Assembly: GCA_031257215.1 (NCBI GenBank)
Contig: JAIRPC010000119.1
Location: 1-14,661 of the forward strand
DNA length: 14,661 nucleotides
From: Eubacteriales Family XIII. Incertae Sedis bacterium
GTDB taxonomy: Bacteria; Bacillota; Clostridia; Peptostreptococcales; Anaerovoracaceae
Reading direction: 5' to 3'
Part shown: piece after piece, positions 14,231 through 14,661 of the stretch
How the letters are laid out: every line of letters begins with the position of its first letter
How positions within the stretch are numbered: position 1 is the first letter of the stretch
Program-made: the position numbers and the translations under genes
The notes under the pieces: model-generated
Told to the model about the DNA's origin: nothing
Seen by the model: only the letters and a program-made list of their open reading frames with translations
Database searches by the model: none

Positions 14231-14661
14231 CGACAGCTCTGGCTGTACCATTTCACCGCTATCTGCGTGCGGTGTTCGAGGCCCTCTTTTTCGAGTATCG
14301 ACGAGATGTGGTTTCTCACCGTGCCGTTGGAGATGAACAGTCGGTCCGCTATCTCTTGGTTCGACAAGCCCTCCGCCACGCCTCGCGCCACGTCCATCTC
14401 GCGCGGCGTCAGCTCCGCGAAAATATTTTCCGCGGCTTCACGCTTGGCACTGCCTGTGCTGTCAGGCAGCACGTCACGGATATAGCTTACGACATCGGGC
14501 GCGAAAACCGCGCCGCCACGCGCCACCGTTTTTATCGCGGAGAGTATGCGTTCGGGCGGGCTGTTTTTCAGTATATACCCCTGCGCCCCCGCCCTGAGCG
14601 CGCGGGCGATCAGCTCCGGCTCGTCGAACGTAGTGAGCAGAAGCGGCGCGGAGAGCCCGTG
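14227..14661 (-). CDS. NarL/LuxR-family response regulator, N-terminus outside window
   Basis: The minus-strand frame stays open from the right edge to the TAA at 14229-14227, giving the C-terminal 144 residues. The first visible part is the end of a receiver domain: LLLTTFDEPELIARAL carries the conserved switch Thr, and AGAQGYILKN the conserved Lys. The phosphoacceptor Asp lies upstream, off the window. After a linker, a LuxR-type helix-turn-helix follows: LTPREMDVARGVAEGLSNQE, then IADRLFISNGTVRNHISSIL. It is a DNA-binding output protein of a two-component system; the partner kinase is probably the next gene beyond the edge, which cannot be seen. Its stop overlaps the folA stop (convergent, 14227-14230), with no terminator between them. 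Confidence 0.93.
   Translation of the reverse strand, partial: HGLSAPLLLTTFDEPELIARALRAGAQGYILKNSPPERILSAIKTVARGGAVFAPDVVSYIRDVLPDSTGSAKREAAENIFAELTPREMDVARGVAEGLSNQEIADRLFISNGTVRNHISSILEKEGLEHRTQIAVKWYSQSCR

Overview
The window looks like chromosomal DNA of a Gram-positive, low-to-mid GC Bacillota, most likely a Clostridia member. Three things point there: the cysE-cysS-mrnC neighbourhood (Mini-III RNase is typical of Bacillota), the short Bacillus-type serine acetyltransferase, and the sigma-A-like promoters with strong AAGGAG-type ribosome binding sites. I cannot assign a family from sequence alone.

Left part (1-5847): the 3' end of a very large surface protein gene, open at the left edge. 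The visible 1948 residues are almost entirely tandem beta-rich modules. An Ig-like 'A' module (core G-V-S-A-S-D-x-E-D-G-D ... V-T-Y-x-V-T-D-S-D-G-N) alternates with a second module 'B' that I cannot name. The order is (A)B - ABB - ABB - ABB - AB - AB - AB - AB. A Pro/Thr-rich stalk and three predicted membrane helices follow, with no sortase motif.

Middle part (5848-8938): an AT-rich stretch holds a MerR-family regulator with a C-terminal ligand-binding-type domain, best read from a TTG start. Next comes a well-formed sigma-A promoter preceded by a 20-bp-phased direct repeat and an inverted repeat. This promoter drives a gene for a 596-residue, highly charged, probably disordered, C-tail-anchored membrane protein of unknown function, which contains 48-bp tandem repeats.

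Right part (8939-14230): a terminator-like hairpin sits directly downstream of a perfect TATAAT. It is followed by cysE and cysS (4-bp overlap: cysteine synthesis and cysteinyl-tRNA charging), a DMT/EamA transporter, mrnC (Mini-III RNase, 23S rRNA maturation), thyA and folA (1-bp TAATG overlap: dTMP synthesis and regeneration of the dihydrofolate it produces). These co-directional genes are tightly packed. A palindrome and candidate promoter before mrnC may split them into cysE-cysS-transporter and mrnC-thyA-folA units. CysS, MrnC and FolA all carry small-residue-rich or acidic additions beyond their families' usual lengths.

Right edge (14227-14661, minus strand): the C-terminal part of a NarL/LuxR-type response regulator. 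Its stop codon overlaps that of folA in a convergent arrangement.

No rRNA, tRNA, CRISPR, insertion sequence or phage gene is visible. The least explained elements are the large modular surface protein with its unusual anchor and the disordered tail-anchored protein; both would repay a search.
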